DNA of 64,000 nt from Lunularia cruciata (GCA_948567375.1 OX419760.1:32240001-32304000); one strand, 5' to 3'. Shown: positions 36,201-46,295, counted from the stretch's first letter. Notes: generated by a model from the sequence alone, not told the origin. Numbers and translations: made by a program.

Positions 36201-38172
36201 GGCTAGGGTCGATCTCCGAGACTCGATGAAAAAGACAAGAATCCAATACTGAAAAGGGCTCTTATCTCTCAGAGTGAGCTGATACCCACATATTTGAGAA
36301 ATGGGAGCAGAAGGCGTTCTAAGAACGGCGGATCCAGAACCCACCAAGTATGGAACCAAGAACGTGCATATGAATTGCATATGAAATGCATGCATGACCT
36401 GCAAAGAGAATTCAATCTAAGAAAATGGAATATACATGAAATCTAACATTGTGAAGATAAGCGGAAGTAAGGACGTGATTGATAATTTCATGAGTAGCAC
36501 CTGCAGAGAACTAGTATACGTCATGGAAGAAGAATCAAGAGACCACAGATTCCGCATCTGAAACTGAAAGCAGAGGAGGACCATCAAACAGAGAAACATC
36601 GAGCAAGGAGGAAAACACAGAGCTTTAGTTGAGGATGGGTGGAGTGGAGCGAAGTGAGAGAGGAGTGGATGGTGTCATGGCTGTGTTAGAGCGAAGCGTA
36701 AGAGGACTGGATATAGTATATCGCAGCATGCTCTATGAATGCATGAGTCCTAAAACACTGAGCACTGAAGGACGCAGACAGGCGGTCATAGTAGGCCTTC
36801 ACAACGACTTCATCAGTGCCTACGAAGTGCCAAAGTACCTGGGTGAATGCTAGTACTGCTCGTCCCTTGTTTCCTGTTCAAAAGCTCATGAGTGCCCAAG
36901 GCAAACTCGGTTGCCTCAAAAGTGCCGCTCAGAAATGATAGCAGGGAAAAGTAAGGAACCCTGGTACTTATGCAGAAACCAGCAGGCCATGTAGGAGCAT
37001 CTGCAGAGCAGAAAAAATAAAAGGTTCCCTGGAGGTAAGATAAGATGGAAAGAAATGGAAGAAAACAGCATGCAGAATAGGAACCATGCACAAGGGAAGG
37101 ATGGAGAATAGGAAGCATGAGCAAGGAAAGGTAATACCTGAAAGAAAACGTCGACTACTAAAGAAGCAAACAGAGCAGAATTCCAAGATGCCAATGAGAA
37201 AAAAAAATAGCATGAGCGAGAGAGATACAAGAGATAGATACAAGCAGAGGAAAAAGATCGTGAAGAGTAGGAAGAGGAGAGGAAAAAGATAGTGAGGAAT
37301 AGGAAGAGACGAGAAATAGCAGTAGAGGAGTGTGAGAGAACGAGAGACATCGTCTGCGCGAAGTCATGTGAGGGAGAGGGCGAAAAGACGAGTGGTCGCG
37401 TGCAAGTAAACTGGATGCTCCGTATTATACAAAATACAGAATATGTATTATTTACAAAAAAATTCCGGATTATACAAGCAGTCAGAGTTTCGAGGGGTAT
37501 TGGTCTAAGTACTGGCGGGGTCGGACAGAAGCTCCCCGCCTGGTTGAGAAAAGAGTGTCTCAAATCTCTGTAGACACTAATACCAGGATCACCCTGAATG
37601 TCTTGTTTCTTTCTGAAACTTCTGCGAATGAGGTGCAGCGGGTTTTCAGACAAAAAGCTATCTAAAAGTTTCCTACACGCAGCAAGGTACGACTTTTTTA
37701 GTGGCACACTCTCCTTTAAATCTCGGACTCGGATTTTATAGTCCCCAGTTTGCTCTTGGAGAAAAATATCCGAGAGAACATGAGGCAGCGAGATGGTCTT
37801 AATATGAGTAAGAGCTTACATATTGTGCAAGGGCAAGAGAAAGTTAAGTTACCCACAAATTGTACCATGATAAATGAGGAAGAATGAGAATAACTTCGAA
37901 AACCACAAAATGTTTGTAACTTGCAAAGTTTGGATCAAGTGCATCACTTGCAAAATAAATATTCAAATAATCAACAAGATCAGGTGAAGTACCTACTCTA
38001 AATGAGGAGGAAACGCGTAATCGACGCCAAGGTTTGGAGCGATTGGTTCTCCACCAGCTGCTGCTGCTATTACATGCCCTCGTATGCTCTGAACTTTAGG
38101 ATCAGGAGGGGGCAGAGGGGGTTTCACATCTTCTGCGCCCCCCGCCAAAGAAGTACTCCCTCCGAACTCCAT
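29008..38172 (-). CDS. U11/U12-65K: U11/U12 di-snRNP 65 kDa protein (minor spliceosome), N-terminal RRM not found
   Basis: Nine exons on the minus strand: 38172-37997, 35453-35372, 34941-34786, 34454-34245, 34131-33970, 29928-29841, 29549-29491, 29383-29318, 29118-29008 (TGA at 29010-29008). All phases fit, giving 369 aa from the ATG at 38172. Conserved segments in order: [40 protein letters not shown]; a proline-rich stretch; an acidic stretch; [11 protein letters not shown]; and [15 protein letters not shown]. The C-terminal RRM has RNP2-like VLYIKNLA and RNP1-like [10 protein letters not shown], ending [16 protein letters not shown]. In the family this RRM binds the U12 snRNA 3' stem-loop, and the N-terminal region binds U11-59K, bridging the di-snRNP. 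Orthologues have a second RRM at the N-terminus. Here the frame is closed by a TAG about 65 bases upstream of the ATG, and no RRM1 is visible. The donor at 34785 (GTCTGC) is weak. Confidence 0.88.
30639..30690 (+). repeat. Hairpin-bearing intronic repeat, copy 1
   Basis: The core is a 7-bp perfect inverted repeat, GTTCTGG and CCAGAAC, around an 11-base loop (GAACGGGTTAT). It overlaps a second hairpin, CCGTTC-TGG-GAACGG. It is preceded by (TA)n and TTGGTAAATGA and followed by TCATGAAGTGCACAT. Sister copies begin near 30744, 31088, 32442 and 33265. Confidence 0.85.
30744..30797 (+). repeat. Hairpin-bearing intronic repeat, copy 2
   Basis: Same module after a (TA)n run, with GAACG changed to GAATG in the loop. 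The GTTCTGG/CCAGAAC stem is intact. The leader here is the GGTATACGAGAACAG form. Confidence 0.8.
31088..31735 (+). repeat. Intronic duplication, left copy (about 0.65 kb)
   Basis: It starts with a full hairpin module and continues into unique-looking DNA that recurs at 33265-33870 with only scattered differences, a 2.18 kb offset at the left end. One internal block (about 31577-31625) is missing in the right copy. It lies in a U11/U12-65K intron. Confidence 0.9.
32442..32494 (+). repeat. Hairpin-bearing intronic repeat, copy 4
   Basis: Preceded by ACTGTATATATATATA and GGTATACGAGAACAG. The core GTTCTGG/CCAGAAC stem and CATGAAGTGCA tail are intact. Confidence 0.8.
33126..33257. repeat. (TA)n microsatellite pair around a truncated repeat module
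   Basis: Two long TA runs (about 33126-33184 and 33211-33256) separated by TTGGTATACGAGAACAGAAGCCGGTC, the beginning of a hairpin module cut off by the second TA run. This suggests TA expansion or insertion within a module. Confidence 0.9.
33265..33870 (+). repeat. Intronic duplication, right copy
   Basis: Near-identical to 31088-31735, including the hairpin module at its left end and TAGCAGGCATTTCGCG near its right end. It is followed by another (TA)n and a partial module at 33892-33920. Confidence 0.9.
35454..37996 (-). other. First recognised intron of U11/U12-65K (2.5 kb)
   Basis: Donor GA|GTAGGT at 37996, acceptor TCTTCAG ending at 35454. The joined codon restores the conserved H-L-E-Y-A-Y-P-P-P segment. 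It contains a diverged hairpin module (36304-36350), a module copy (about 36717-36940) related to 31771-32005, and a purine-rich stretch at 37190-37390. A 21-base GTGTGCTGAA-like unit is repeated in tandem at 35938-35995. No coding signal is recognised. Confidence 0.75.
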
Positions 38173-39389
38173 CTCTCCCAGCAGATTCAAACCACAAAAT
38201 TCAGTGCCGTCGTACTGAAACGATGGCGGCTAACAGAGTCCAATCACACAGACCTCTTGTTAGCATGTTCCATTTAGCTGAACAACCATCAAAACCCTCA
38301 AGATCGACAATTCAGAGATCCATACGCTCAAGAAACTACACACAAAAGAATTCCTTAATCCTCTCAAGACCTACTAATTCTGTCAAAGCAACATTGCCGT
38401 TCTATTCCACCACGAGGATTCGATCCTTTCATTCAAACAATAATATTCGAGAGCGCTGTCAAATCCGTAGCGCTCTCTCTCGTCTATACCCTCGGGTTCC
38501 CGGTCAAAAGCATCAAGCGCCTTCAGCGGTTCCATTAACTCACTGCGGTTAACCGCTGCTGCAGAATCTGTAACTTCTTGCTTTACCACACCCCCTCCGT
38601 TACTCGGTTCCCATGAATGCTGCCATCGTTGTTGATATACGATGAGTGAGTACAAAGCTACGTGATAAGCGCCATGGTTAATGACCGGGGAACTTACTCA
38701 TTCCCCCGCGGCGGGTCTCCGGGTTAGTTTAACTTGATCTTGAGTTTAACTCTAATCCCAGTTAGGGTCAGGTTACTCCTTCCTAACTAATTGGGGTTTA
38801 AATACGGGGATTTATGAAATCGCAATTGGATTCGGGTGATCACCTAAATATTGGGATATTTTCTAACGATAATGTAATAAACTGTTTATAATTTCTTTAC
38901 TAAAACTTATAGATATTAGATAGAATAATATAATAAAGTATTTAGAAAATTAAGTAAAATATAGTTAAAACTTCAATACATGCTAAATTTTGGTAACTTC
39001 ATTCATGACATTTTAGAAAGTTCTTGTAATATGCTTATTGAAACATTGTTATATGGTTGGACTTTTATCATACTTCCATGATTGGAAATGATTGGAGGAT
39101 ATCTTAGAAGGTTATAAGTGAAAAAAGAGATATAGTAGAAAACATGAAGGATAGGACGACCCATCAAGCTATACAAGGATACCAAGGATGAGAAGAAAAT
39201 GATAATAAATTGAAAGGTAAAATGGGGATAAGCCTCATTAATACCTATTTGAAAAATTTACACTATTGCACCTAAGATAATATTGTGCTAAACTCCAATA
39301 GGATGAATATGATAAATCTATCCTATTTGCACCTAAGATATTTGTGCAATTAGTAAGATCTACAAACTTAATCATGAATTTAAGTTTAG
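38173..39389. other. Upstream region of U11/U12-65K, then AT-rich DNA
   Basis: From 38173 to about 38.8 kb composition is gene-like. A minus-strand frame (38655-38383, 90 codons) and an overlapping plus-strand Ser/Arg-rich frame (38223-38552) exist, but neither resembles the missing RRM. From 38.83 kb the DNA becomes AT-rich. A reversed family-L 3'-end fragment lies at about 39130-39340. Confidence 0.5.
39130..39340 (-). repeat. Family-L 3'-end fragment, reversed
   Basis: It contains GAAGGATAGGACGACCCATCAAGC, then AAAGGTAAAATGGGGATAAGCC and TTGCACCTAAGATA, in the order seen at 15010-15150. It is the fourth copy of this module in the window and lies in opposite orientation just upstream of the plus-strand family-L element. 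Confidence 0.6.
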
Positions 39390-40420
39390 GGGAGAGGTGC
39401 AATGAGAGAGATGAGAGAAAAGAGATTTTAGACTTTTGGAAGGCTCACCAGCATATATCACATGAGTGAATAATAGATTTGTTTGTTTTTCAATTTTGGT
39501 TCCTTTGGTACCTAGATTGAAGACTATGGAGAATTGAATAGAAAGTTATTTAGTCTTTTAAGTTTTTTAGTGATTATTCATATTGAGATGATAGGTCAAT
39601 AATTTTCAATTCTAATCTTTTGGTATACATAATGTTGCTCCATGGGAACTTAGTTTGAAATTTTTTTTTATGGGAATTGAAAGTTACAAGAATTTATAGT
39701 TTTTAGGGTTGGGAGAGATTGCATTTACTCATGTGAGTTGGGATGTGGGGGATTGTGGTTTTGCAATTATAAGGAGATACGGAAAGGAGCATCACATGTT
39801 TCTATCATTATTTGTGTGCTAGCCATGGCTACACTTCCCATGTGGTGCCACTTAGAGCGGTTGGGATACACCATGCTTGATGTGCCATTGACCGTTCTAG
39901 GGGTACAGATTGAGTTGTGGATACATATTGAGTTGTGAGAGTGGCTAGCATCTCAAGCGGGTCGTATTTTGGGGTTATTTAATACTAGTTTTCCATGTCC
40001 ACGTCTATTCCATAGGCTACCTCATAAACTCTATGATGAGGATAGAAAGGCTTTTCACCTACCAATAGATAGTTTGGAAAGTGAGCCCTTAGATAAGTTA
40101 GCATGGTTCTTATTCTTCTTACTCCCTTGATGGTATCTTTGTTGTGCTAAAGGAGGACACACAAGGCATAGAGAGGTGGTTGTTAGATTTCATAAATTCT
40201 GAGTGGGAGATTGGGCTACCCTACAAGAGGAATCTATTAGGGTTGCATGTTTCAAGAGATAGGTTTTACTCAATATACCATAGAGTCCACTCGATTAAGA
40301 TGGTGTATGACATTGAATCAAGCAAGAGATTTTAGTAGAGCAACACTAGCACTACACCCTTAATCTATGGCTAGTCTCACTAATGGGACTATCTCTTCAC
40401 CATGCTCACTACATCCTATG
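39390..40420 (+). mobile_element. LINE-like element of family L, 5' piece
   Basis: It matches the reverse complement of 18.6-17.45 kb over its length, including CCATGTCCACGTCTATTCC and CTCACTACATCCTATG. It ends at 40420, where element A3 begins, and the same element continues at 55393. An open frame at 39738-39938 holds part of the N-terminal protein region. No domain is recognised there. Confidence 0.65.
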
Positions 40421-40902
40421 CGTAAAAGACCAAGGAGATAAATAGTAGAATAGAAGATCCGAGTGAAAGATCTCATTCGGATTCTTGAATTAATGAAACT
40501 TTTGAATGCCTAGTATGAGCTTGGGCTTTGGTATTTATATGGAACATACAAGGCTCTTGAGATGTTTCTTAAAAGCAATCTTCTTAGAATACAAGCTAAA
40601 CTAATCGATAAGCTTCCTTCAAGAAGTCGCTTACTTGGTATGTAAGCTAAGCTAGTTGGGAAGATTCCAAGAAGCTTCTTTCTAGAAGCCACCTACTTGG
40701 CTTGGAAGCTAAGCTAATTAGGAAGTTTTGCAAGAAGCTTCTTCTTAGAAATCACCACTTGGCATACATATTACTTGATACTTGGAAGGTACTAAGAGCT
40801 TCTTAGATACTTTTAGGATATTCTTATAATTCTTGGCTAATTTAGCCTATTTACTATTTTGTTAGTCTCAACTAACTTGTCTGTAAACTCCATATTGGTA
40901 CA
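40421..40902 (-). repeat. 3' LTR of A3 (482 bp)
   Basis: On the plus strand it starts CGTAAAAGACC (decayed TGTAAAAG) and ends TTGGTACA, followed by the reversed polypurine tract. It is the long form, with the extra unit containing TTGGCATACATATTACTTG. Confidence 0.88.
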
Positions 40903-41152
40903 TATTTCCCCCACCGCTAATTGGTGATGTCCTCATCACCATGGAAGCTTCAAGCTCTTGGATGGCCATTTGTGCACTATGGAGGTGAGAAAGAAGTTCC
41001 CAAGTAGCATCATGAAGGAGATACCCTTTCCAAAGGACTTTGTACTCAGTATGTTGTTAACGGCCATGTTGAATATGGTTACATGCAAGGATACAATCAA
41101 CTTCATATTCCTTATGATTGTTGATAGGGATGGGAGGAAGAGAGGGTTGGAC
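40903..41152 (-). pseudogene. C-terminal pol piece of A3 (chromodomain end)
   Basis: The reverse complement aligns with the end of A5 pol, from the DHEEYEVD region to the polypurine tract. It is interrupted at 41152 by D1 and continues at 47608. Confidence 0.7.
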
Positions 41153-41834
41153 TGTAACACCCATTTGTGCATGTGTGTGGTATTGTGATATTTAGCTTTG
41201 TATTACAAGTACTTGAGAAATATTATTTATACAAAGATAAAAGGATGGTTCTACATTAAACATGATTAGCTAGAGTTAGTCATAGCTAAGATAGAGTGGA
41301 CCTTACTTTAGAAGAGGTAGAAAATATGAGCACAACTCTTTTGGATTCTAGTGTGTTGACTTGGTATTATTCCTAGGTATTTGGTTTTGAAGAAAGAGTT
41401 GAGAACTCTTGGGCACGCAAGCCTTTTTGTTTTGGATTCTTCTATAGTCCAAGGATAGCCATGTGAAGGAATCCTTGACTTAGTGGTTGGGTCAAGATAA
41501 GATCACATGCTAGTAGAATATGCCCATGTGATTGGATATTCCTTTCTACTTTTTTACTTTTAGCCTAGTAACTTGAGTTACTCCATTAATTAGTAACTTT
41601 GGTGCGTAACTATTTCACAAGTATATAAACAAGGGGTGAGGAAGTAGTCTATCATCCTTTCATTTGCAACTATCTCTCTCTCATTGAGTTCTCTAGTGAG
41701 CAATGTCTTGAGTCTTGGAGTGTTAGCCTTGGAGGAGTATGATGAAGTTGAGGTTCCTTGCCTTCTTAGTCCATGGTGCGCTACCATAATAGCCATCAGA
41801 GGTTCATCTTGAGTGAGAGACAGGTTGGCTCACA
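41153..41834 (+). repeat. 5' LTR of D1
   Basis: It begins TGTAACACCC and ends GGCTCACA. A good TATA box, AAGTATATAAACAAGG, is at about 41619-41634, near the right end as expected for an LTR promoter. Confidence 0.92.
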
Positions 41835-42691
41835 TTTTTGGTTCCATTGTCGGGACCTCTCTAGAAGGCAAGATAATGTTCCGCGTTCATTTCTACATTA
41901 GACAGAAGGAGGCTATGAGAGCTCACTTGGAGAGAATATTAGGAGAGGAGAGGGCTGAAATTATGTTAGAGAACCAAGATCCATTTGTATACCTTGAAGT
42001 TCATTATGATGTCTTTGAAGTGATTTTATACATCTTGTACACATGAGAGAATTGGAGAGATTGTGTGAGGTGGATTGCAAATTTTGGGGATTAAAGTGAT
42101 TTTGGGCAAAATCTCAAGTTTGAGATCTAGACTTGAAATTTCTACACATAATACCTTGGGTTATCTTTCAGTTAGCACACTTGAAATTATTGTGAGAGCT
42201 ACTATGCGCACTGGGTTAGAATTTTTGAAAGTTGATAGGGTAAACTGCTCCCACAACTACATGCTCTCTCAAAAATTGTACATAGTCTGCTATTTCTTAA
42301 TTTTTATTGAATTGTCTTGAACATTTCCAAGAAAATTCAGTGCATTGTATCCTACTTGCTGCCATAAAAATTAGAGAGAGATCATTCTTGCGCAAGGAGT
42401 TATGAGTTTTTGAAGTGAAAGGGGTGGTTTTCAGACCAAATCTAAAATATGTGTGATGAATAGAAAGGTGTTTAGGCCAAATGGCTAGATGAAAAAATCT
42501 GAAATTGTTTAGGGAGGGACGCCCTGGAGTTGTGATCACGTGTGAAAACTTTCAAAGGACTATCACGTACTAGTTGAGAGATATGAATGAAATTGTGAGG
42601 AAGGGTCAATTCTGCGGAGTAGAGATCTCATGCATGAGGAGTTTGAGAGCAACAAAAAGCATGTTTGAGCGTTTAGATTCATCTTGGGAAC

Positions 42692-43165
42692 ATGGAGGGT
42701 CACCAAGAGTGGAAATTGAGACTATGCAAGGTCCCCCAAGGGTTTGAGGTGATTGTAGGGGTGGATTTGAGGAAAAGAGAGTTTATAATAGAATTTGAAG
42801 AGAGTGTTGAGAGGATCCAAAAACCTACACCACCTGGAGGAAAGAGTGAGTCTAAGTGCTTTCTATGTGGAGAGAAGGGACATAAGGCAAGTTCATATCC
42901 ATTGATATTTGAGAGCAATAGATTGAGGGAAAGGAGAGGCTTACTTGACTTGGGTTTGCATGTTGAACCTTCTTCACCAAGATTGGGAGGGAGAAGATCT
43001 AAGACCAAGAAGTTGTGTGAGGTTTGTGGAGTTGAAGGACTTCCAAAAGGACATGAGTGTAGTGGAGTAAAATCACTTTTGGAGACTTTGGTGAAGGATC
43101 TTGGAGAGAATCTTATTACAGTTACAAAAATACTACCACCTTCATCAGCTAGTTCTCAAGATTAG
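42692..43165 (+). CDS. Pre-gag ORF of D1 with a zinc-knuckle-like motif
   Basis: An open frame of 157 codons between the leader and gag. It contains CFLCGEKGHKASSYP, which matches a retroviral CCHC knuckle (C-X2-C-X4-H-X4-C) except that Ser replaces the last Cys. A second Cys/His cluster, CEVCGVEGLPKGHEC, follows. The N-terminal half is charged and unrecognised. It could be an accessory nucleic-acid-binding protein, or a displaced or duplicated gag tail. It is the only pre-gag frame in the window that is still open over more than 150 codons. Confidence 0.5.
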   Translation: MEGHQEWKLRLCKVPQGFEVIVGVDLRKREFIIEFEESVERIQKPTPPGGKSESKCFLCGEKGHKASSYPLIFESNRLRERRGLLDLGLHVEPSSPRLGGRRSKTKKLCEVCGVEGLPKGHECSGVKSLLETLVKDLGENLITVTKILPPSSASSQD

Positions 43166-43406
43166 TGATGGAGATAATCTTTCAACTTATGGATAAACTA
43201 TCTATGAGAGTTAGATTAATATGCACTCTAGGATTTGATGTTGCTATAGAAATCTTGGAGCAACCTGAACCTTTTGTGTTCCCTAGAGTGGAGTATTCTT
43301 AGATGGTGTTAGTCATGTATATACTCTATTAGTAATAGAGTGAGAGAAAAGAAAAGAGAAAAAGAAAAAGAAAATTGAAAGAAAAGAAAGATAGTGAGGA
43401 GTTAAG

Positions 43407-44649
43407 ATGGAGAAACTTTCGGTTTTCTTTGGCAAAGATGGAGAAGATATGGAAGCCTTTGTGAGAGACTTCAAGAGAGCTTGAATAGGAAACAATGAGA
43501 GGAGGAAGAATGAGTGGGCTTCATTATTACCAGATTTCTTTGAAGATGCAGCACTTACATGGTATGAGTCAGAATACCAAAAAAAAGAGTAGAGATGGGG
43601 AAGAAGAATCTTGTGAGACTTTTACTTCAACAGCCATTGAGAACTTTCTTCTAGATGAGAGTTATGAGAGATTGATGAGTGAGGTTACCTTTCTCAAACA
43701 AGGAGATGGAGAGAAAGTGAGAGTCTATGTGGAAAGAGTGGAAAATTTAGAGTCCAGATTTTGCATAGTGTTGAGGAAGAATGGGGATGATGTAGAGGCC
43801 ACAATGATTGGCATAGGGGCCATGCTCACCAAGAATTTTGTGGGAGGGTTGAGACCACAAATTAGAAGCAAGGTGACATATGAGAAACCTTCTTCCAAGG
43901 TTGAAGCTATCAAGATCGCAATCCGTATGGAGGAGAGTTTGGAAGGGGATGAGAGTGATTTGGTGGTGAAGGAGGTTGTGCATCCTCCTCAAGGCTACAA
44001 GTATGGTAGAACTTCTGATACTTTGGTGGCAAGGGTTGCATCACAAGTAGTAGTTGCTCCAATTCTTGCACCTCCACCAAAGGATCCACCTCAAACCATC
44101 ACAGAACAACTTGCGGATCTCAAGATCAATGTGGTGCAACTATGGGAGAAGAGAGAGGTAGATCAGAATGTAGGGAGAGGGCCTAGGAGTTATGGAAACT
44201 ATCCATATAGAGGAGGCCAACCAGCCAACAATTTCAAGGATATAAATTTTTTTGGTTGTGGAGGAAGAGGCCATATCCAAAGGAATTGCCCAAATTCCAC
44301 TTACCATGGAGGAAGGGGTTATGAGGGAGCCAATAGAGGGAAAGAGGGAGGTAGTGAAACCCAAGTGGCTCCTAATCCCAACAAAGGTAAGGGGATAACA
44401 TCCATAGATGTGGTTGAGAGCAAGTATGAGAAGGGAGAGTGCTCAAACTCCAAGGATCTTAATTTGGAGCTTTTGGCAAAAGAGAAGAAGAGAGCTCATT
44501 TTGTAGAGGATGTTTATTCTTCTCAAGGATTTACTCCAATTAAGGATACTCTTATGTCTACTATGAGCACTTGCACCTCAACACCATCAACAACAAAGAC
44601 TCCAAGGAAGAAGTTGGGGATGGAGGATTTCTTGATTTCAAAGCAATAG
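43407..44649 (+). pseudogene. gag of D1, frameshifted near the N-terminus
   Basis: It starts at the ATG at 43407 (MEKLSVFFGKDGEDMEAFV), meets an early stop at about 43482, and is shifted relative to the long frame 43495-44649. It holds the capsid-type region (LTWYESEY, later VRVYVERVENLESRF) and a knuckle reduced to FGCGGRGHIQRNC, in which the first Cys is missing. The downstream 384-codon frame is unusually well kept for this window. Confidence 0.75.
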
Positions 44650-44661
44650 CGGAACTACAAT

Positions 44662-44964
44662 GTGTTGGAGGATGTTGGTAGCCACAAGGCTAACATCATA
44701 GTGGGCCAATTGATTGCTTTCAACCCTACCTTGAGAAAGGAGCTTAGAGGTGGTTTGAGTTCTACAAGGAGCAAGAGGAAGAAGAAGGAAAAAGCTCCAG
44801 TATCAATGGGGGCAGTGGATGCCAAGCCAACACCATGGGAGGCTTGTGAATATGCCTCCAAGATTGATGTGAGATTGAATGGTCACAACATCAAGGATGC
44901 ACTTGTTGATGGAAGATCAGCAGTGAATGCCATGTCAAAAAGGTTGATGAAGAAGAGGGTATGA
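44662..44964 (+). pseudogene. Aspartic protease remnant of D1
   Basis: A 100-codon frame ending in the protease fold's first loop. The active-site triad reads D-G-R (about 44908-44916) in VDGRSAVNAM, where the family has D-(S/T/G)-G. The catalytic Gly is replaced and the frame ends soon after, so it is inactive. Confidence 0.7.
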
Positions 44965-45625
44965 TACCCTCAAGACCTTCAACATTTGTAGTGAGCATGG
45001 CAAACAAGCAACAAGTTCAACCAATAGGGGTGATGGATAAAGTGGTAGTTTTAGTTATGGGAGTTAAAAATCTCATGACTTACTTCTTGGGAGGCCATGG
45101 TTGAGAGCAACACACACAATTGATTGATGTCACAAAAGGTAGTTGAGGATTGGGCCATCAAACCATAGAGTCACAGTTCTTGTGACTAACACCACCAACA
45201 CTTTAGATTCAGATACACCATCTTCTGATTATTGGGAATCAGATTTTGAAGAAGGAGCTTTAGGTGTGGATACAAGCATGGAAAAGGAGACTTTCACGGG
45301 GGAGGATATATCTGAATCTGATTCAGATGTATATCCTTTGTGTGCTATGGATTTTTCACCTCAGCTAGAGGTTTTGAAGGATCTAGATAAATCACCATTG
45401 ACACTTGAGGAGGTAGAGAGAAGGTTATCTACCCTCAAGTATGGCCCAAATGTTACCAAGGAGGAGAAAGCAAGATTTGAGGAGATTTTATGCAAGTTCA
45501 TCCATGTGTTTGCTTTTAGTTACAAGGATTTGTAAGAAGTCACCTTGGAGGAGCACAAGATAGAGGTGGAGTCACATGCAAGACCAATCCGCCAAAAGTA
45601 ACGTCGCATTGGCCCACCAATATCT

Positions 45626-46279
45626 TTGGTTGTGAAGGAGGAGATTGATAAGCTCAAGGAGGCTAGATTTATCTTTGAGGTAGAGAATTCAGAATGGGTG
45701 TCTCCAATTGTGATTGTAAAGAAAAAGAATGGCAAGCTTTGGGTATGTGTGGATTACAAGAAGCTCAATGTTGTTACCAAGAAGGACTACTACACATTGC
45801 CATTCATTGATGAGATCTTGGATGAGGTTGCAGGTCATGGGAGGTACAGTTTTGGAGATGGTTATAGTGGATATAACCAAATCAAAATTGCACCAGAGCA
45901 TCAACAACTCCCCACATTCACCACACCTTGTGGAACTTATGCTTTCAAGGTCATGCCTTTTGGGCTTTGCAATGCTCCAGCCACATTCCAACGGTTCATG
46001 AACAAGGTATTTGAACCTTTCATTGGGAAATTTGTGAGAGATTTCATTGATAACTTTTGTGTCTATGGGAGCAAGAAGGAGCACTTTGAGCACCTAATCA
46101 AGGTCTTGCAACACTTGGATGAGGCAAATGCATCACTCAACCCAAAGAAGTGCATTTTTGGATGTGAACAAGGTCTACTTTTGGGGCACATCATCTCCAA
46201 GGATGGAATAGCAGTTGATCCTAAGAAGGTGAGGAAAATCTCAAACCTTCCATTCCCTTCAAGCTTGACAAAGTTATGA
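45626..46279 (+). pseudogene. Reverse transcriptase of D1, catalytic Asp altered
   Basis: A 217-codon frame with the RT blocks in order: SPIVIVKKKNGKLWVCVDYK, FGDGYSGYNQI, TPCGTYAFKVMPFGLCNAPA and LLLGHIISKDGI. The YxDD box reads FIDNF (about 46043-46057), so the second catalytic Asp is Asn. The upstream start is cut by a stop near 45600. In active elements this enzyme copies the element RNA. Confidence 0.85.
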
Positions 46280-46295
46280 CAATTCTTGGGGATGG

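Noticed and set aside
36916-37707. 263-codon open frame on the minus strand
   Set aside because: It lies in the first recognised intron of U11/U12-65K. It results from a long purine-biased stretch that lacks stops on the other strand. There are no motifs, and the conserved exons splice around it.
38400-38430. GGATCGAATCC resembling a tRNA B box
   Set aside because: No matching acceptor, D or anticodon arms around it. The sequence is a simple palindrome.
38223-38552. Plus-strand 109-codon frame rich in Ser and Arg, resembling an organelle presequence
   Set aside because: No mature protein follows, no plausible splice partner exists before the transposons, and it is antisense to the 65K upstream region. 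Left as unproven.
38383-38655. Minus-strand 90-codon frame as a possible first exon of U11/U12-65K
   Set aside because: It starts without ATG and shows no RRM-type RNP motifs. I could not connect it in phase to the exon at 38172. It may be transcribed leader.
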